64,000 nt of DNA from Roseimicrobium gellanilyticum (GTDB lineage Bacteria; Verrucomicrobiota; Verrucomicrobiia; Verrucomicrobiales; Verrucomicrobiaceae): the NCBI RefSeq assembly GCF_003315205.1, contig NZ_QNRR01000006.1, positions 372,001 through 436,000 on the forward strand, in the 5' to 3' direction. Positions 31,893 through 41,934 of the stretch are shown here, piece after piece. The notes beneath the pieces are model-generated. The model saw nothing but the letters and a program-made list of their open reading frames with translations. It made no database searches and was not told the DNA's origin. The position numbers and the translations under genes are program-made. Position 1 is the first letter of the stretch. The number at the start of each line of letters is the position of its first letter.

Positions 31893-32843
31893 TCAACCCC
31901 ACTTGACCGGCTGCATCAGGTGGAACCAGTCACGGGCGTAGTTTGTGTCCGTGAGCAGGAGCCAGATGGTGGCCGCTCCGGTGACGACGGTCCAGAAGAT
32001 GATCCATGGATTCTGCAGGAGCTGCTCGGGCTCAAGGCGGGCCGTCTCCTCCTTCATGGCATGGCGGAAGTAGGCGATGACTGCGATGATGATGACGGGG
32101 AACACCAGCACGAGATTGTTCAGCACGGGATACACCGCCATGGCGATGCCGGTGCAGAAGCAGAACAGGTTCGCGTAGGTGATCATCGCCAGGATGAGCG
32201 ACGTCTCCGTGTACACGCGGAAGGATTTGCGATACTTCCCGCTCACCTCGCGGTCGCCGATGAAACGGAACTCGCTGTAGCGCTTGCCAGTCATGAGTAG
32301 CGCGCCAAAGGACCACCATGCCAGCACGATGGAGAGCGGGGGCACGTGGTGCTGATCCACCAGCGCGTAGTAGCCCAGCCAGAGACGGATGGGATTGTTG
32401 AAGGACTCCGCGATGACATCCAAAAACGCCCGATCCTTCAGCCGCAGCGGGGGCACATTGTACACCAGCCCGCTCAGGAGCAGCAGCACCAGGGCCGTCT
32501 GGTAGGCCACGTTGAACTTCCACCACCAGCAGAGCAGAAAGGCCACCACGATGAGCGCTGCCTTCAGCCACCAGAGATACTTCACCTTTACCTTCCCGGC
32601 GGGGATGCCACGCAGGCGCTTGGTAGGGTGCACCGCATCAAAGGGTGCATCCAGAATCTCATTCAGGATGTAGTTCGCCGAGGCGATGAGGCACGCAGGA
32701 ATAAGTGAGAGCACCGCCACGCCGATGAGGCTGGCGTCCCACTGGAAATTCAGCACCAGAGCCCACGCCACGACATGGCCGAACAGGATGAAGATGTTCT
32801 TCAACCAGTGTTCAGGGCGGCAAATCTTGAAATATTCGAGCAT
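31893..32843 (-). CDS. UbiA-family prenyltransferase, like decaprenyl-phosphate phosphoribosyltransferase
   Basis: 316 residues from ATG 32843 (MLEYFKICRPEHWLKNIFIL). About eight to nine membrane helices. The first acidic motif is NYILNEILDAPFDAVHPTKR, resembling the NxxxDxxxDxxHPTKR motif of 5-phosphoribosyl-1-pyrophosphate:polyprenyl-phosphate transferases (Rv3806c-like), with HPTKRLRGIPAG strongly conserved. The second aspartate motif GKRYSEFRFIGDREVSGKYRKS also fits that group. Such enzymes make polyprenyl-phospho-ribose, a precursor of decaprenyl-phospho-arabinose or related glycan donors. The substrate here cannot be determined from sequence alone. Confidence 0.85.
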   Translation of the reverse strand: MLEYFKICRPEHWLKNIFILFGHVVAWALVLNFQWDASLIGVAVLSLIPACLIASANYILNEILDAPFDAVHPTKRLRGIPAGKVKVKYLWWLKAALIVVAFLLCWWWKFNVAYQTALVLLLLSGLVYNVPPLRLKDRAFLDVIAESFNNPIRLWLGYYALVDQHHVPPLSIVLAWWSFGALLMTGKRYSEFRFIGDREVSGKYRKSFRVYTETSLILAMITYANLFCFCTGIAMAVYPVLNNLVLVFPVIIIAVIAYFRHAMKEETARLEPEQLLQNPWIIFWTVVTGAATIWLLLTDTNYARDWFHLMQPVKWG

Positions 32844-33033
32844 GAGGCAGGCAGGCGGGGGCAAGGGTAGTCAATGGTCCCGGCCCCGGAGTCAACCCCC
32901 AGCGTGAAGGATCCTTGGGCCGAAGGGGAGCCAGGACCGCGACCCTGGCCCACACACATCCGGCGGAATGCCCCCGCCTCTCTTCCCGTGCCTGCCGCAG
33001 ACGCTTGCACGAGCGCGCCCGGGAAATACACTC

Positions 33034-33438
33034 ATGGCCATCATGCTTGTCACCCTCTCCAAATTCCAGCTTTCAGGGACGCTTGAGGAGATATACACCG
33101 ACCATGGCGGCTGTAGTGACGGCGGCAAGGCCATGCTGCGCCTTGTGGCTCGATTGCGCGGGCTGCCAGACAACCGGGAGGTCTACGCGCTGGTATCCCA
33201 CGGCTGGCTGCGTCTGCGTCCTCAAGACGATTTCTTCAGCGAGAATCCCGACTATTTCAGGCAAGTCGTCCTCTATGCGCCCGACGAGAAGCGCTATGCG
33301 GTCGAATATATCATGCCTGAAGATGTCGCTCCGTGGCCCCAGGCGCTGGTGCGTGGGGAGACCGAATCGGAAGATGAAATGGTGAAGATGATCTTGGTGG
33401 CCCTGGACAGATCCGGTGAATGGGCGAATGCCGCATGA
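33034..33438 (+). CDS. Hypothetical protein
   Basis: 134 residues from ATG 33034 (MAIMLVTLSKFQLSGTLEEI); a second Met at 33043 is possible. Small, mixed alpha/beta, with VARLRGLPDNREVYALVSHG and YAPDEKRYAVEYIMPEDVAP blocks. No signal or membrane segment and no recognised family. It converges with the glycosidase-like gene, the two stops being 12 bases apart. Confidence 0.62.
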   Translation: MAIMLVTLSKFQLSGTLEEIYTDHGGCSDGGKAMLRLVARLRGLPDNREVYALVSHGWLRLRPQDDFFSENPDYFRQVVLYAPDEKRYAVEYIMPEDVAPWPQALVRGETESEDEMVKMILVALDRSGEWANAA

Positions 33439-33450
33439 TGCGGTGCTCCA

Positions 33451-35178
33451 TCACCGGAACACCGTATCCACCCCCATCGCACTCTCCTTGGCAAATGCGG
33501 GAATCCAGTGTGGTCTGCGCTTGGAGATGACGCGGAAGATCATGGAGAGCGCATGCAGCGTGACGATGCGGTCCACCACGCGATAACCCCGGCGGCGGCG
33601 CATGAGGAGCGTCAGCGCCCAGCCGAGGTAACGCGCCTTCAGCCAGAAGGGCTGGAAGTGCATCTTGATGCGGTAGCGGCGGCGCGGACCGCCTTTCGGA
33701 TACTTCGCCTTGTAGGCTTTCTTTGCGGCACGCAGCTTTTGCTCGATCTCCACGTCGAAGGTGCGGAAGTAATACTCACGCGCGAGGGCGAGGATGCCAA
33801 ACGTGTCCCGCATGTATTCGATGTCCGCCACAGGCATGCTGCACTCGCCGGCGAGTTTCTGCATCTGATCGAGCTTCTGCAGGGATAGCGTGGCCGCGCG
33901 CAGGCAGCCTTCCTTGTCCTGCACAAAGTGCATGAGCACCTTCTTCACACTATGACTGATGAAAATGTTGTTCCAGTACACCTGGAGCATCGGTGGAATG
34001 CGCACTCTCCGGAAGAAAAGTTTTTGCCGGGCAAACTCCTCCACATAGAGCAGCTCGCGAATCACATCGTCAGAGTAACGCAGCAGTTCCAGCAGTGAGC
34101 GCCAGTTGGGCACGCCCTTCATCTCCGCAAAACCCTTCACCGCCTCCTCCACGAGCTGCCGCTTCTGGAAGACGCGGATGGTGACAAAGGTGTTCAGATC
34201 CGTCCATACCGCACTCTCTTCCAGCAGCGCCAGCCTGCGGAAGGGGACCCATCCGCCCGTCTGGCACCACACCATGAGGCCCACCATATTCTCCGCTTGT
34301 GCCAGCTCGTGCGCATAGCGTTCATATTCCCAACCAGTGAAACTCGGGTACTCGCCGCAGCCTTCGTACTCACGACGCGTCTGCAGCTCGATGATCTTCG
34401 CCACGCGCGTGCGGAAGAAATTCCTGTTCAGCGGCAGGTAGCGGAAGAAGTCCGACTCGCCGTATTTCATCGAGACGATGAGCGACTCACTGTCCTCCAC
34501 GCCTTTCAGGACGGAGGTGAAAGTGCCGCGATGCCACATGAGGTCCCCGATGCGATACGCGCCCACGGTCCAGGTGCGGAAGATGAGCTTCCGCGAGTGT
34601 TTCTCGAACACGGGAAGCAGGGTCTTCAGAAAGCGGTTCACCTGCTTCGGATGCTTCAGGTACAGTTCGCTTTTGAAGTCATCCACCACATCGCGGCCAT
34701 CGGATTCACCAATGCGCAGAATCACCCCGGATACCTCGGGGAAGTCTGTCAGGAAGCCATCCAGCAGTTCACTCAGGAAATCCTCCACCGTCCACCGCAG
34801 CCGCCCCAGTTGCTCACGGACCGCTGGCGTGGCGCTGAAGACATCCATGGTCAGGTAGATCTGCAAGCCATGGCTCCGCACCACCTCGAAACAACGGCGG
34901 AACTCCGTGCGCCATCTGGCAATACGAGCACGCATGTCCAGCTCATACCAGGAGTGATCCGCGAGATGGGTCACGTCATCCAGAGATACCGCATTGAATC
35001 CCATGGAGGCTGCCTTCGCGCAAAAAACATCCAGGTCTTCACGAATGCGCGCCCACTGTCCCACACTTCCATCCCCTTCCATCTTCAAGTGGGAGAAGGA
35101 AATCTTCGACCAGTTGATCGTGCGCCGTTCATCCCCGCGAAAGAAGGGGCCGATGGCGTCGATGAGGAAGAGGTGCAT
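33451..35178 (-). CDS. Glycosidase-like protein (TIM-barrel type, GH67-like features)
   Basis: 575 residues from ATG 35178 (MHLFLIDAIGPFFRGDERRT). Contains FCAKAASMGFNAVSLDDVTH, LQIYLTMDVF, VSGVILRIGESDGRD and KLIFRTWTVGAYRIGDLMW, in order, as in the (beta/alpha)8 barrel of alpha-glucuronidases (GH67-like), where the GE/D acids lie near such strands; the correspondence is loose. The C-terminal third is helical and ends with a very basic stretch (GGPRRRYRIKMHFQPFWLKA). No signal peptide, so cytoplasmic. It could act on a uronic-acid oligosaccharide, but I would not assign a substrate. A longer start at 35238 is possible. Confidence 0.72.
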   Translation of the reverse strand: MHLFLIDAIGPFFRGDERRTINWSKISFSHLKMEGDGSVGQWARIREDLDVFCAKAASMGFNAVSLDDVTHLADHSWYELDMRARIARWRTEFRRCFEVVRSHGLQIYLTMDVFSATPAVREQLGRLRWTVEDFLSELLDGFLTDFPEVSGVILRIGESDGRDVVDDFKSELYLKHPKQVNRFLKTLLPVFEKHSRKLIFRTWTVGAYRIGDLMWHRGTFTSVLKGVEDSESLIVSMKYGESDFFRYLPLNRNFFRTRVAKIIELQTRREYEGCGEYPSFTGWEYERYAHELAQAENMVGLMVWCQTGGWVPFRRLALLEESAVWTDLNTFVTIRVFQKRQLVEEAVKGFAEMKGVPNWRSLLELLRYSDDVIRELLYVEEFARQKLFFRRVRIPPMLQVYWNNIFISHSVKKVLMHFVQDKEGCLRAATLSLQKLDQMQKLAGECSMPVADIEYMRDTFGILALAREYYFRTFDVEIEQKLRAAKKAYKAKYPKGGPRRRYRIKMHFQPFWLKARYLGWALTLLMRRRRGYRVVDRIVTLHALSMIFRVISKRRPHWIPAFAKESAMGVDTVFR

Positions 35179-35350
35179 GGCTTTTATCACCGGACGGCCC
35201 GCAGGCCTGCAAGCAGCTCCCTGCAACACTTTTGCCACAACCCCATCCGTGCTTGAATATAGCTGCTTCCCTCACCCGTGTCTCTGCGGCTCCAAACCCT
35301 CTTGTTGTGCCACAGGGCTCCTCCGCCTATTCTTCATCCTTCCCCCTCTC

Positions 35351-35779
35351 ATGTCCCTCAGCCCCGAACTCCGCCAGGAAATGGCCGCCATCTACAAGGC
35401 GGTGGCGGAGCGTCCCTTGGAGCGGATCTGTGCCATGAGCACGGAGTGTTGCCAGTTCCGCCTCACAGGAAGGACCCCGATGCTGACCAAGGGGGAGGCG
35501 ATGTATGCCGCCATCGGCGTGCGGGCCAGTGGACGCAAGAAACTTCCCGAGCGCGACGACGGCGCCTGCCCGCTTCTCGGGAAAAACGGCCGCTGCATGA
35601 TCTATGCACACCGACCCTTCGGTTGCCGCACGCATTTCTGCGATGCCGCCGGCGGTCCCTACCCGCGGAAGCACGTGGCGGACCTCATCCGGCGCCTCGA
35701 AGTTCTGGATGAACGCCTCAAAGGCGACGGCCCCCGCCCTATCCAGGGAGCAGTGGCGGATGCTCTGGAGGAGTTGTAA
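35351..35779 (+). CDS. YkgJ-type cysteine-cluster protein
   Basis: 142 residues from ATG 35351 (MSLSPELRQEMAAIYKAVAE). Cys pattern: CCQF...LTGRTPMLTKGE, then CPLLGKNGRCMIYAHRPFGC and HFCD. This is the arrangement of the YkgJ/CxxCxxCC zinc- or iron-chelating family (Pfam PF03692), with CPLLxxxGRCxIYxxRPxxC as signature. The role is uncertain; members are thought to bind Zn or an Fe-S cluster. Monocistronic, divergent from the glycosidase-like gene. Confidence 0.8.
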   Translation: MSLSPELRQEMAAIYKAVAERPLERICAMSTECCQFRLTGRTPMLTKGEAMYAAIGVRASGRKKLPERDDGACPLLGKNGRCMIYAHRPFGCRTHFCDAAGGPYPRKHVADLIRRLEVLDERLKGDGPRPIQGAVADALEEL

Positions 35780-35817
35780 GAAACGCGCTCCCGCCCTTCT
35801 TACCCTCGCTTCTTCCA

Positions 35818-36102
35818 TTACTTTTTCATCAGTATCCGGCAGCCAGAGAGGGCGCAACTCGCCATCATGATTGTCAGGACGACAAGGTGAAATCCGCCAA
35901 CGGTTCTCGACCCGAGAAGTTCCCTCAACGAATCGAGCCCTGCGATAGCCATTGACCCAAGCAGCGGGAACAAGGGAATGACCGGAACCAGGCTTGTACC
36001 CCCGGATTCACCCCGCGCCTTTTTCTCGAGCAGAGTAGCGGGAATCCAAGCCAACCAGGCGATCCAGACAAATACGTGGGCTAAAATCGTGGGGACAGCC
36101 AT
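35818..36102 (-). CDS. Small hypothetical membrane protein
   Basis: 94 residues, starting MAVPTILAHVFVWIAWLAWI. Three hydrophobic segments (5-24, about 39-56 and 70-90). No known motif. It lies 38 bases from the convergent YkgJ-type gene and 38 bases downstream of the bile-acid symporter family gene, so it may be co-transcribed with that transporter. Confidence 0.62.
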   Translation of the reverse strand: MAVPTILAHVFVWIAWLAWIPATLLEKKARGESGGTSLVPVIPLFPLLGSMAIAGLDSLRELLGSRTVGGFHLVVLTIMMASCALSGCRILMKK

Positions 36103-36140
36103 GAGTGTTCACTGGAAGTTTCCTCGAACTCCTCACCTCC

Positions 36141-37007
36141 TCAAGCCGACCTTTGCTCCTCCCGTCCGTGACGGAGGATCATGTAGGCGCCACTGGCGAA
36201 CATGAAGAGGCTGTAAACCACCGCCGGAATTGCCATGCGCGGACTCTCCAGCAGACCCAGTGCGATGGCGAGCGCGAGCGTGCCATTCTGAATACCCACC
36301 TCAATGGAGATGGTCCGGCGTTGTGAGACCGGCAGCGCGAAGATTGCTGCGACGGCATAGCCGACAGCCATCCCGCAGATGTTCAGGGAGATTGCGGCAG
36401 GCCCCGCAACCGCAAATTGTGCACCAAGATCCTTTTCCTTGAGCACCGCGGCGAGGATGACCAGTGCCAGAAAGGACACGGAAAGGACATTCACCGTCCT
36501 GGAGAGGCGCTCGGTGAGCTTGGGTCGCGCAGCATTCAGCCACATGCCAAGTGCCACCGGTAGCAAGGTCACCACCAAGAGCTGGAGAAAGGTTTTCAAA
36601 AACGGCAGGCTGATCACCTGTGCCTCACCGAGGAAGTGCTGCATGGAGAGCCCGAGCAGCAGCGGAATCGTGAACACCGTGATGATGCTGGAGACGGCCG
36701 TGAGTGTCACAGACAGCGCAGTATCCCCCTTCGAGAGATGGGTGATGATGTTTGATGTGGCACCGCCGGGGCACACCGCCAGGAGCATCAATCCCGTGGC
36801 CAGATCCGGCGGCAGCTTGAAGATATACGCCAGCCCAAAGGCCAGAAGCGGCAGGCTCACCAGCTGGCAGAATGAACCAAGGAGCGTAGCCTTGGGAGAG
36901 GAGACCACTCGCTTGAAGTCAGCAAGCCGCAGGGTCATGCCCATTCCAAACATGAGAATGATCAATGCCAGCGGCAGGAGGACGGATTTCAGAAGATCGG
37001 GAGGCAT
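36141..37007 (-). CDS. Bile acid:sodium symporter (BASS/ACR3-like) family transporter
   Basis: 288 residues from ATG 37007 (MPPDLLKSVLLPLALIILMF). About nine membrane segments. MFGMGMTLRLADFKRV and LMLLAVCPGGATSNIITHLSKGDTALSVTLTAVSSI are hallmark motifs of the BASS family (GMGL near the first helix; CPGGxxSN...GDxALS), and EVGIQNGTLALAIA is the second crossing helix. Members move organic anions such as bile acids or pantoate with Na+. The substrate here is not known. A frame extension upstream to 37166 lies in the gap to dnaG and is not supported. Confidence 0.88.
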   Translation of the reverse strand: MPPDLLKSVLLPLALIILMFGMGMTLRLADFKRVVSSPKATLLGSFCQLVSLPLLAFGLAYIFKLPPDLATGLMLLAVCPGGATSNIITHLSKGDTALSVTLTAVSSIITVFTIPLLLGLSMQHFLGEAQVISLPFLKTFLQLLVVTLLPVALGMWLNAARPKLTERLSRTVNVLSVSFLALVILAAVLKEKDLGAQFAVAGPAAISLNICGMAVGYAVAAIFALPVSQRRTISIEVGIQNGTLALAIALGLLESPRMAIPAVVYSLFMFASGAYMILRHGREEQRSA

Positions 37008-37188
37008 CACGAGACGTGGCAGGAGACGCTTTCTTGTCCAATGAAAACGGCAGCCATGAAAACTCCGTTCCCCGCTGTGCATCCGGGACCCGGGAGCTCC
37101 CGCCGTTGACCCCAAGGATTCCCATGGAATGCCATCTACTTGCGCCCCTTGACAGACCCGCCACATTTACCGGTTCCGGCCACCACCC

Positions 37189-39018
37189 ATGCCCCGCATC
37201 CCCGAAGAAACCATCCAAGAAGTGCTGGAGGCCACGGACATCGTGGACCTCATCGGGCGGCACGTGAAGCTGCGGCGGGCCGGGGTGAACTTCGTGGGCC
37301 TGTGCCCTTTTCACCAGGAGAAGACGCCGTCCTTCAACGTGCGGCCGGCGCAACGAACCTACCACTGCTTTGGCTGCGGAGCCGGGGGGAATGCCGTCCG
37401 CTTCCTCATGGAGCACTCCAGCATCACGTTTGTGGAGGCAGTGAAGCGGCTGGCGGAGCAGGCAGGCATCCGCATCCAGGAGGAAGTCTACGATGCCAAC
37501 GCCGAGCGCGAAGCCAAGGTGCGCAAGGCCCTTCTCAAAGTGCACGAGGAGGCGGTGGAGTGGTTCCACCTGCTGCTCATGCGGCACAAGGTGGCCGAGG
37601 ATGCCCGCGCCTACCTGAAGTCCCGCGGCATCAGTCCGCAAACGGCCAAGGACTGGCAGATGGGCTATGCCCCACCCTATGGCGACATGCTGCGTGAGTG
37701 GGCGCTGGAACGCAAATTCACCGAGAACCTCCTGGTGACTTCCGGACTGCTCGCCCGACCCGACGAAGATTCCGGCCGACGCGACACGTACCCCCGTTTC
37801 CGCCACCGCCTCATGTTCCCCATCCGGAATGAATTTGGCGAGTGCATCGCCTTCAGTGGACGCGTGCTCGACAAGGAGGCCAAGGCCGCAAAGTATCTCA
37901 ACTCACCCGAGACTCCCATCTTCAGCAAGAGCCGCGTCCTTTTTGGCCTGGACAAATCCAAGCGCGCCATCAGCAAGGCGGATCGTGCCATCGTCACCGA
38001 AGGCCAGCTGGACATGATTACCGCCTTTGCGAATGGTGTGGAAAATGTGGTGGCCCCCCTGGGCACCGCCTTCACCGAGTTCCACGCAAAGAAACTGAAG
38101 CAGCTCGCCGCGGAAGTGGTGCTTTGCTTCGACTCGGACACGGCGGGATACAAAGCCGCTGTGCGGGCCTTCACCATCCTCTCGCCCACGGGCCTTTCTG
38201 TAAAAGTCGCCCCCCTGCCCCAAGGTGAAGACCCGGACTCACTCATCCGCGGCCAGGGTGTGGAAGTGTTTCAGGAATATATCGGGCGGGCGCGTGAGTT
38301 CTTTGACTACATGCTGGATTCCGCTTCCGCGAACCGGAATCTCAGCGAGGTGCGTGAGCGCAGCCGCTTCGCCGGCGAAATGGCATCCATGATCCTCCTG
38401 GTCGACAACAACATCGTGCGCGACGCCGCCGTGCAAAACATCGCACGCCGGTTGAACATGCCTGAGGACGAATTCCGCCGGCAGATTGCCCGGGCGCAAA
38501 AGCCAAGCTCCGCCCCAAGCAACGGCGCGGCGGCACCCGTCGCTCCCCAGCCCACCCTGCCGCCGCAAGACAGGAATGCCATCCTGCTGTTTCGCTATGC
38601 ACTCTCGGATGAGCGAATCCTCAACTGGCTGCGAAACACAGGCCGCGAGGAAATTCTGCAGAACCTCGCCGGATGCGAACTGCTCGCGCTGGTGTGGAAG
38701 TCCACAGCGAACCTCGCCGATCCCGCGGCGCTGGCCGCTCACCTGTCCCAAGTCACCCGTGAAGAGGAGCTGGCAGTAACCAGACAACTCTCCCTACCCA
38801 TGCCTGAGGGAGGCCAGGAAGCCGCTGAGTGCGCCTTGGAGAATCTTGAGGTGCTCCGGCTCTATAATCTGATTCAAATGATCCAACTGGAAATCAAACA
38901 ACCCGGTCTTCCGAACGCGGAAATGGCCCGTTTGCAGGAGCGGGAACTGGTCCTAAGGAAAGAATACCTTGACCGCCGCAGCCAATTGCAGAAGTTTTTA
39001 GGCCCGACAGCTCCATGA
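37189..39018 (+). CDS. dnaG: DNA primase
   Basis: 609 residues, starting [20 protein letters not shown]. Zinc-binding domain (about 35-70) with CPFH (C39, H42) and CFGC (C60, C63), the CHC2 zinc ribbon. The catalytic core follows ([20 protein letters not shown]), then TOPRIM with [12 protein letters not shown] and [12 protein letters not shown], the acidic residues that bind Mg2+. The C-terminal helicase-binding region (about 450-609) is less conserved, as in other primases. It makes RNA primers at the replication fork with DnaB. It overlaps rpoD by 4 bases (ATGA), giving the dnaG-rpoD pair of the macromolecular synthesis operon, without rpsU. Confidence 0.97.
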   Translation: MPRIPEETIQEVLEATDIVDLIGRHVKLRRAGVNFVGLCPFHQEKTPSFNVRPAQRTYHCFGCGAGGNAVRFLMEHSSITFVEAVKRLAEQAGIRIQEEVYDANAEREAKVRKALLKVHEEAVEWFHLLLMRHKVAEDARAYLKSRGISPQTAKDWQMGYAPPYGDMLREWALERKFTENLLVTSGLLARPDEDSGRRDTYPRFRHRLMFPIRNEFGECIAFSGRVLDKEAKAAKYLNSPETPIFSKSRVLFGLDKSKRAISKADRAIVTEGQLDMITAFANGVENVVAPLGTAFTEFHAKKLKQLAAEVVLCFDSDTAGYKAAVRAFTILSPTGLSVKVAPLPQGEDPDSLIRGQGVEVFQEYIGRAREFFDYMLDSASANRNLSEVRERSRFAGEMASMILLVDNNIVRDAAVQNIARRLNMPEDEFRRQIARAQKPSSAPSNGAAAPVAPQPTLPPQDRNAILLFRYALSDERILNWLRNTGREEILQNLAGCELLALVWKSTANLADPAALAAHLSQVTREEELAVTRQLSLPMPEGGQEAAECALENLEVLRLYNLIQMIQLEIKQPGLPNAEMARLQERELVLRKEYLDRRSQLQKFLGPTAP

Positions 39019-40853
39019 GTGTCCCTGCTGCCCCCCAGGATCATCCCGCGAGCACGAGCGCCCAGGTTGTGTCCCACGAACCACCCAAACGACGCCGTGG
39101 CCGCCCCCGCAAGCATCCGTTGCCGGATGCTGCGCCGGCACATGCCCATGTTAACGGAGCCGTGAACGGCAAGCGCCGTCGTGGTCGTCCCCCAAAGAAT
39201 GCCCGTCCCGCGGAGCCGCCACCGGCACACCATGACGATATCAACGGACCGGAGATCCAGGAGAAGCTGCGCTTCCTCATCCGTCTGGCCAAGGAGCAGG
39301 ACTATCTGACTTTCGACGATCTCAATGAAGCCCTGCCGAACGGGTTCGTCACGGCGGAGCTCATGGATGAGATCCTCGTCCGCCTGAAGAATCTCGAGAT
39401 TCAGGTCATCGAGCCCACCCAGGTCGACCGCGTGAAGAACAAGTCCGTCGCCCTCGTGGCGGAGGATGACGAAAGCCACGCGGAAGAACGCGAGGAAGGC
39501 CAGCTCGACATGCTGGATGACCCGGTACGCATGTACCTGAAGCAGATGGGCGCGGTCCCTCTGCTCACCCGCGAACAGGAAATCGGCATCTCCAAGCGCA
39601 TCGAAAAGGCCGAGGCGAATCTCCACAACAGCCTCCAGCACATCGGTTTCATCGCGAGTGAATACCTGCACCTCGGCGATGCTCTCGCCGGAGGCACGGA
39701 GCGTTTCGACCGGCTGGTGCTCGACCGCCAGATCGAAAATCGCGACAGCTATTTCAAGAAGCTCCGCCAGGTCTGCGACCAGGTGCGCGAGGGCATCGTG
39801 AAGGCCAACGAGCAGTACCAGGCCCTGATGAAGGCCAGTACCAAGCAGAAGGCCAATCTACAGGCCGCCTTTGAGCAGACCCGCTCGGGCATCAACAAGC
39901 TCTGCACGAAATTCTACTTCAAGCAGAAGACCAATGAAGACCTCATTGGCGTGCTGAAGCTGCGCCTTGCCGAGCTCGACCAGATTGAAATCGAATCCTC
40001 CCGCTCGCCGGATAATCCTGACGTGCACAGAGCACTCGAAGAGTTCGAGCAGCAGGCATGGGTGACGGCGGTGGACTTCCGCAAGTACTACGCGGAGGCG
40101 TTGCAATTCAGCAAGGAGTCCACCAAGGCCAAGACAGAGATGGTGGAGGCCAACCTGCGCCTCGTGATTTCCATCGCGAAGAAGTACACCAACCGTGGCC
40201 TGAGCTTCCTGGACCTCATCCAGGAGGGGAATATGGGCCTGATGCGCGCGGTGGAGAAATTTGAGTACAAGCGCGGCTACAAGTTCAGCACCTATGCCAC
40301 CTGGTGGATCCGCCAGGCCATCACGCGAAGCATCGCGGACCAGGCGCGCACGATCCGCATCCCGGTGCACATGATCGACACGATCAACAAGCTGCTGCGC
40401 GTGCAGAAGCAGCTCGTGCAGGAGCTGGGTCGCGACCCGACCCCGGACGAAATCGCGGATGAAATCCACCTGCCTGTGGAGCGCGTGAATGCCGTGCTGC
40501 GCATGAGCCAGCAGCCCGTGTCCCTCCAGACCAAGGTGGGCGACAGCGAGGGCGACACCGAATTCGGCGACTTCATTGAGGACAGCAACACCGTGAGTCC
40601 CATGGAAGTCACGGCGATGAACCTTATCCGCGACAAGCTCAAGGACGTGCTGGATAGCCTCACCGAGCGCGAGCGCGCGGTGCTGGAGCAGCGCTTCGGC
40701 CTGGTGGACGGCGCAAGTCGCACGCTGGAGGAAGTGGGACGCCAGTTCCATGTGACCCGCGAGCGCATCCGCCAGATCGAAGCCAAGGCCCTGCGCAAGC
40801 TGCGCCACCCCACCCGTATCCGGAAGCTGGGCGGATTCTTCGGCACGCAATAG
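39015..40853 (+). CDS. rpoD: RNA polymerase primary sigma factor, with N-terminal AT-hooks
   Basis: 612 residues. Region 2 is intact ([40 protein letters not shown]), as is region 3 ([20 protein letters not shown]) and region 4 ([20 protein letters not shown]), so this is a group 1 sigma-70 factor that recognises -10 and -35 boxes. Before sigma region 1.1 ([20 protein letters not shown], about 86-105), the first 65 residues are basic and contain two AT-hook motifs, KRRRGRPRK (25-33) and KRRRGRPPK (53-61), which bind the minor groove of AT-rich DNA. The sigma non-conserved region (about 210-345) is long. Translationally coupled to dnaG; a PAS-AraC gene follows after two bases. Confidence 0.96.
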   Translation: MSVPAAPQDHPASTSAQVVSHEPPKRRRGRPRKHPLPDAAPAHAHVNGAVNGKRRRGRPPKNARPAEPPPAHHDDINGPEIQEKLRFLIRLAKEQDYLTFDDLNEALPNGFVTAELMDEILVRLKNLEIQVIEPTQVDRVKNKSVALVAEDDESHAEEREEGQLDMLDDPVRMYLKQMGAVPLLTREQEIGISKRIEKAEANLHNSLQHIGFIASEYLHLGDALAGGTERFDRLVLDRQIENRDSYFKKLRQVCDQVREGIVKANEQYQALMKASTKQKANLQAAFEQTRSGINKLCTKFYFKQKTNEDLIGVLKLRLAELDQIEIESSRSPDNPDVHRALEEFEQQAWVTAVDFRKYYAEALQFSKESTKAKTEMVEANLRLVISIAKKYTNRGLSFLDLIQEGNMGLMRAVEKFEYKRGYKFSTYATWWIRQAITRSIADQARTIRIPVHMIDTINKLLRVQKQLVQELGRDPTPDEIADEIHLPVERVNAVLRMSQQPVSLQTKVGDSEGDTEFGDFIEDSNTVSPMEVTAMNLIRDKLKDVLDSLTERERAVLEQRFGLVDGASRTLEEVGRQFHVTRERIRQIEAKALRKLRHPTRIRKLGGFFGTQ

Positions 40854-40855
40854 CC

Positions 40856-41611
40856 ATGAAACCGACGCCTCCGCACGGCTCTGCCAAACGGCACCCGGCG
40901 GGGGTGCAGCATGCAGTGCTGCAATTCGCCGAACTCTTCGACGGATTGGATGAGGTGCAGTTCTGGATCAAGGACCGCCGCGGTCGGTACCTGCATGTGA
41001 ACCGCGCCTTCCTGCTGAACTACGATCTGCAGGAACCAGCCCAGGCGGTGGGGAAGACGGACTATGATCTTTCTCCGGCTTTCCTCGCGGACCAGTTTGT
41101 GCTCGATGATGAACGCGTGTTAAAAGGACACAAGGTCGCAGGCCGTATCGAGCTCGTGGGAGGCGCCGACCAGGCTGCACGCTGGAACGTGACGCACAAG
41201 CTGCCACTGCGGGACACGCGAGGGCGCATCATTGGCACCACAGGTACCACACGCCCGCTCAAATCCGCCGAACGTTCCCTGGGCGGCGGCCACGGCTTGG
41301 AAAACGTGCTGCTGCGCATCCGCGATGGCTACCACGGCCCGCTGACCAATGGCGAACTCGCCACGCTCGCCGGACTGAGCGTGCGCGCCTTTGAGCGGAA
41401 GTTCCTGCAGGTCTTCCACATGCCGCCGCAGCAGTACATCCGGAAGCTACGCGTGCGCATGGCCAGCCGCGCCCTCGTCTTCACGGACAAGCCTCTCGCC
41501 GAAGTTGCCCTTGAGTGCGGTTTCGCAGATCAGAGCCACTTCAGCCACGAGTTCCGCAAGCACACCGGCCGCACACCACGCGCCTACCGCGAGCACTATC
41601 GCATCACCTAG
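40856..41611 (+). CDS. AraC-family transcription regulator with N-terminal PAS-like domain
   Basis: 251 residues. Residues about 20-140 form a PAS-like sensor (QFWIKDRRGRYLHVNRAFLL, TGTTRPLKSAE), where a small ligand could bind. The C-terminal 100 residues are a double helix-turn-helix: GELATLAGLSVRAFERKFLQ, then LAEVALECGFADQSHFSHEF and the AraC signature up to TGRTPRAYRE. It starts two bases after rpoD, an unusual partner for the primary sigma gene, and shares its transcript. The signal and target are unknown. Its stop codon is also the first base of the repeat at 41611. Confidence 0.9.
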   Translation: MKPTPPHGSAKRHPAGVQHAVLQFAELFDGLDEVQFWIKDRRGRYLHVNRAFLLNYDLQEPAQAVGKTDYDLSPAFLADQFVLDDERVLKGHKVAGRIELVGGADQAARWNVTHKLPLRDTRGRIIGTTGTTRPLKSAERSLGGGHGLENVLLRIRDGYHGPLTNGELATLAGLSVRAFERKFLQVFHMPPQQYIRKLRVRMASRALVFTDKPLAEVALECGFADQSHFSHEFRKHTGRTPRAYREHYRIT

Positions 41612-41662
41612 GAGGTTAGGCGTCCTCGCCTGACAGCGGACGTTGGGCCTCCGGCCTGACGG
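41611..41662 (+). repeat. Two-hairpin intergenic repeat, copy 1
   Basis: GGAGGTT, hairpin 1 AGGCG-TCCT-CGCCT, GAC, spacer, hairpin 2 GGGCC-TCC-GGCCT, GAC. Same layout as copies at 41861 and 41935. It begins on the last base of the upstream stop codon. Confidence 0.8.
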
Positions 41663-41710
41663 CGCAGCACGCAGACCTCGCTCTTTACGCAGAAGGGACG
41701 ACTCTGGTTA

Positions 41711-41747
41711 ACCGCAAAGGGGCAAAGCAGCCAAGGACGCAGAGGAG
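41711..41747. repeat. CGCAAAG-type repeat
   Basis: ACCGCAAAGGGGCAAAGCAG then CCAAGGACGCAGAGGAG: a degenerate tandem of GCAAAG/GCAGAG words. It resembles the arms of the palindrome at 53286-53367. Confidence 0.6.
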
Positions 41748-41860
41748 CAGGAACGTCAGGTGGCCGTCATGGTGACGCGAAGCCAACAGAGTTGGTGCAC
41801 CTCGATGCAGAGGAGGCAAAGACGCTCAAATGCGCCCCATCGCGTGGCTGGCTCAGCGAC

Positions 41861-41912
41861 GGAGGTTAGGCCTTCTGGCCTGACTGCGGACGTTGGGCCT
41901 TCCGGCCCGACG
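41861..41912 (+). repeat. Two-hairpin intergenic repeat, copy 2
   Basis: GGAGGTT, hairpin 1 AGGCC-TTCT-GGCCT, GAC, spacer TGCGGACGTT, hairpin 2 GGGCC-TTCC-GGCCC, GAC. Nearly identical to copy 1, but both stems carry changes that keep the pairing. Confidence 0.82.
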
Positions 41913-41934
41913 GTCCTTTCGCTAAACAAACAGC

